Source of the DNA: Azoamicus sp964456515
GTDB lineage: Bacteria > Pseudomonadota > Gammaproteobacteria > UBA6186 > Azoamicaceae
Reading direction: 5' to 3'
NCBI GenBank assembly: GCA_964456515.1
Contig: CAYVZP010000006.1
Span: 1-10,581, forward strand
Length of the DNA: 10,581 bases
Part shown: one piece after another, positions 8,960-10,581 of the stretch
How positions within the stretch are numbered: the stretch's first letter is position 1
Layout: each line of letters opens with the position of its first letter
The notes under the pieces: model-generated
What the model saw: the letters and a program-made list of their open reading frames with translations, nothing else
Database searches by the model: none
What the model was told of the DNA's origin: nothing
Made by a program: the position numbers and the translations under genes

Positions 8960-9712
8960 TTATAAAAAATATGAATAACCATGTTTTTCAACATCATAAG
9001 CTAACGCTTGGTCACCAGTTTTAATTATAGTTCCATTATGTAAAATGTGTACGAAATCAACATCTATATATTTTAAAATTCTGCTATAATGGGTTATTAT
9101 TAAAATTGATTTATTGTTATTTTTAAACGTGTTAACAGCATTGAATACTAATTTCAATGAATCAATATCTAATCCGGAATCTATTTCATCTAATATTACA
9201 AATTTTGGATCTAATAATAACATTTGTAAAATTTCATTTTTTTTTTTCTCACCACCAGAAAAACCGTCATTTACAGACCTATGTGTTAATTCTGATTTTA
9301 TATTTAATAATTTTAAATTAGCATTTAATAATGTCATAAAATCGTTGTTTTCAATTGGATTTATTTTTAAATGTTTGTTTTTTGCATTTAAAAATGATTT
9401 AAAAAAATTAATATTAGATAATCCTGGGATTTCAACAGGATGTTGGAAACTTAAAAAAATTCCGTTAAGTGCTAGTTTTTCTGCAGATAATGATAATAAA
9501 TTAGTATTATCATATATAATATTACCAGAAATATTATATTGATCATGATTGCCAGATAGAATATTAGCTAAAGTGCTTTTGCCAGCTCCGTTTGGTCCCA
9601 TTATCACATGCGTTTCACCTGAATTTATTTTAAAATTTAATTTATTTAAAATAATTTTATTAGTAAATGATGTGGTTAAATTTGAGATATTTAATAAATT
9701 AGATTTTATCAT
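8960..9712 (-). CDS. sufC: Fe-S assembly ATPase SufC
   Basis: SufC is the ABC-type ATPase of the cytosolic SufBC2D scaffold. ATP binding drives the shape change that opens the SufB-SufD interface. The 250 residues (248 in E. coli) show Walker A G39-P-N-G-A-G-K-S-T47, the Q-loop at Q90, signature F-S-G-G-E (151-155), Walker B V-I-L-D-E ending at E176, D-loop S-G-L-D, and switch H208 in I-I-T-H. The basic K-K-K after the signature is typical of SufC. The ATG overlaps the sufB stop as ATGA, and AAGGAG inside the end of sufB lies 7 nt upstream, so initiation is both coupled and strong. No substitution in a catalytic motif is seen. Confidence 0.98.
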   Translation of the reverse strand: MIKSNLLNISNLTTSFTNKIILNKLNFKINSGETHVIMGPNGAGKSTLANILSGNHDQYNISGNIIYDNTNLLSLSAEKLALNGIFLSFQHPVEIPGLSNINFFKSFLNAKNKHLKINPIENNDFMTLLNANLKLLNIKSELTHRSVNDGFSGGEKKKNEILQMLLLDPKFVILDEIDSGLDIDSLKLVFNAVNTFKNNNKSILIITHYSRILKYIDVDFVHILHNGTIIKTGDQALAYDVEKHGYSYFL

Positions 9713-10581
9713 CCAATTGCTCCTTCTAAGCTGATATCTAATAATCGTTGAGCTTCCATTAAAAACTCCATAGGTAATTCGCTAATAACTTGTTTACAAA
9801 AGCCATTAATTATTAAAGATATTGATTGATCTTCATTTAATCCGCGTTGTTTACAATAAAACATTTGTTGATCACTTATTTTACTAGTAATAGCCTCGTG
9901 TTCAATATTTATTTTTGAATTTTGAATTTTAATACGTGGTAATGTGTAGGCAGATGTATTGTTTCCAAATAATAAAGAATCGCATTTAGTGTAATTGCGT
10001 GCATTTGATGCTTTTGGGAATACATGTACTAAACCTCTATACGTGTTTTTACTATAGCCAGCAGACACGCCTTTTGAAATAATAATGCTTTTAGTATTGG
10101 TTCCTAAGTGTAACATCTTAGTCCCGGTGTCAGCTTGTTGGTAATTATTAGTTAAAGCTATAGAATAAAATTCGCCAATACTATTATTACCTTTTAAAAT
10201 GATTGAAGGATATTTCCAGGTTATAGATGATCCAACTTCTATTTGATTCCAAGTTATTTTTGATTTAGTTCCTAAACATATACCTCTTTTTGTAACAAAA
10301 TTAAAAATACCTCCTAGTCCTTCATTGTTTCCAGGGTACCAGTTTTGTACTGTGGAGTATTTAACTGTTGCATTATTTAATGTAATTATTTCAACTACAG
10401 CGGCATGTAATTGATTTTCATCACGCATTGGTGCAGTACATCCTTCTAAATAAGTAACCTTGCTATTTTCGTCAGCAATAATTAACGTGCGTTCAAATTG
10501 ACCTATACCAGATGTATTAATTCTAAAATAAGTAGATAAATCCATAGGACAAATAATATTTTTTGGTATATAACAAAATGA
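9709..10581 (-). CDS. sufB: Fe-S scaffold subunit SufB (C-terminal part; 5' end outside window)
   Basis: SufB is the scaffold subunit on which the nascent Fe-S cluster forms. The frame stays open to the window edge. An internal ATG at 10545 is not the start, because the 12 codons before it (S-F-C-Y-I-P-K-N-I-I-C-P) match the normal SufB interior just ahead of M-D-L-S-T-Y-F-R-I-N. About 290 of roughly 490 residues are visible. Conserved blocks include G-Q-F-E-R-T-L, Q-L-H-A-A-V-V-E, T-V-Q-N-W-Y-P-G and N-F-V-T-K-R-G. The Cys of T-K-C-D-S-L-L and the His-Glu of I-E-H-E-A correspond to E. coli Cys405 and His433/Glu434, which are needed for assembly. The gene ends in TGA, which overlaps the sufC ATG. 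It is the best conserved protein here. Confidence 0.97.
   Translation of the reverse strand, partial: SFCYIPKNIICPMDLSTYFRINTSGIGQFERTLIIADENSKVTYLEGCTAPMRDENQLHAAVVEIITLNNATVKYSTVQNWYPGNNEGLGGIFNFVTKRGICLGTKSKITWNQIEVGSSITWKYPSIILKGNNSIGEFYSIALTNNYQQADTGTKMLHLGTNTKSIIISKGVSAGYSKNTYRGLVHVFPKASNARNYTKCDSLLFGNNTSAYTLPRIKIQNSKINIEHEAITSKISDQQMFYCKQRGLNEDQSISLIINGFCKQVISELPMEFLMEAQRLLDISLEGAIG
9720..9725 (-). promoter_or_regulatory. Shine-Dalgarno for sufC within sufB
   Basis: The minus strand reads AAGGAG, embedded in the Glu-Gly-Ala codons near the end of sufB, 7 nt upstream of the sufC ATG. With the ATGA overlap it indicates independent as well as coupled initiation of sufC. Confidence 0.7.

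Noticed and set aside
9709..9711. Alternative genetic code with TGA as tryptophan
   Set aside because: sufB ends at TGA at the conserved end of the family (S-L-E-G-A-I-G), and the Trp codons I checked are TGG.
10543..10545. ATG at 10545 as the sufB start
   Set aside because: The upstream codons to the window edge continue the conserved SufB interior, so it is an internal Met of a truncated gene.

Overview
The window is extremely AT-rich, with A/T-driven codon use, almost all genes on the minus strand and very tight gene packing. Together with a BamA-type outer-membrane assembly protein and a SufBCDSU iron-sulfur operon, this points to the reduced genome of a Gram-negative obligate endosymbiont, probably a proteobacterium. 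I cannot name the genus from sequence alone. The genetic code looks standard: sufB ends in TGA exactly where SufB proteins normally end, and the tryptophan codons I checked are TGG.

Right half (10581 down to 5084, minus strand): a compact operon sufB (5' end beyond the window) - sufC - sufD - sufS - sufU - apbE. The first five make a complete SUF machine. SufS strips sulfur from cysteine, the SufU-type protein carries it, and the SufB/SufC/SufD ATPase scaffold builds the Fe-S cluster. Junctions are a 4-bp ATGA overlap, then gaps of 15, 2, 1 and 21 bp. The last gene, apbE, encodes a flavin transferase with a Tat-like leader. It implies that a flavinylated membrane enzyme such as Nqr or Rnf exists elsewhere in the genome.

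Middle (5083 to 4705): about 380 bp of non-coding, microsatellite-rich DNA. It holds one very clear sigma-70 type promoter (TTGACA, 17 bp, TATACT) facing leftward into bamA, and a strong orphan Shine-Dalgarno site placed exactly 7 nt before an in-frame AUA codon.

Left half (4704 to 1, minus strand): bamA, with signal peptide, five POTRA domains and most of the barrel, including the IRGY (loop 6) and DAG motifs. Where the last three barrel strands should follow, the frame instead runs into a very long low-complexity tail or loop. It contains in-frame tandem arrays with unit lengths of 42, 21, 66 and 15 bp, and it changes from acidic/Asn-rich to strongly Lys-rich. Two assembly gaps (100 N each) fall in or next to the 42-bp and 15-bp arrays. 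The sequence on both sides of the 1589-1688 gap keeps the phase and reading frame of the 42-bp unit, so the left ORF is most likely a continuation of bamA rather than a separate gene. This oversized, repeat-bearing BamA is the most unusual thing in the window.
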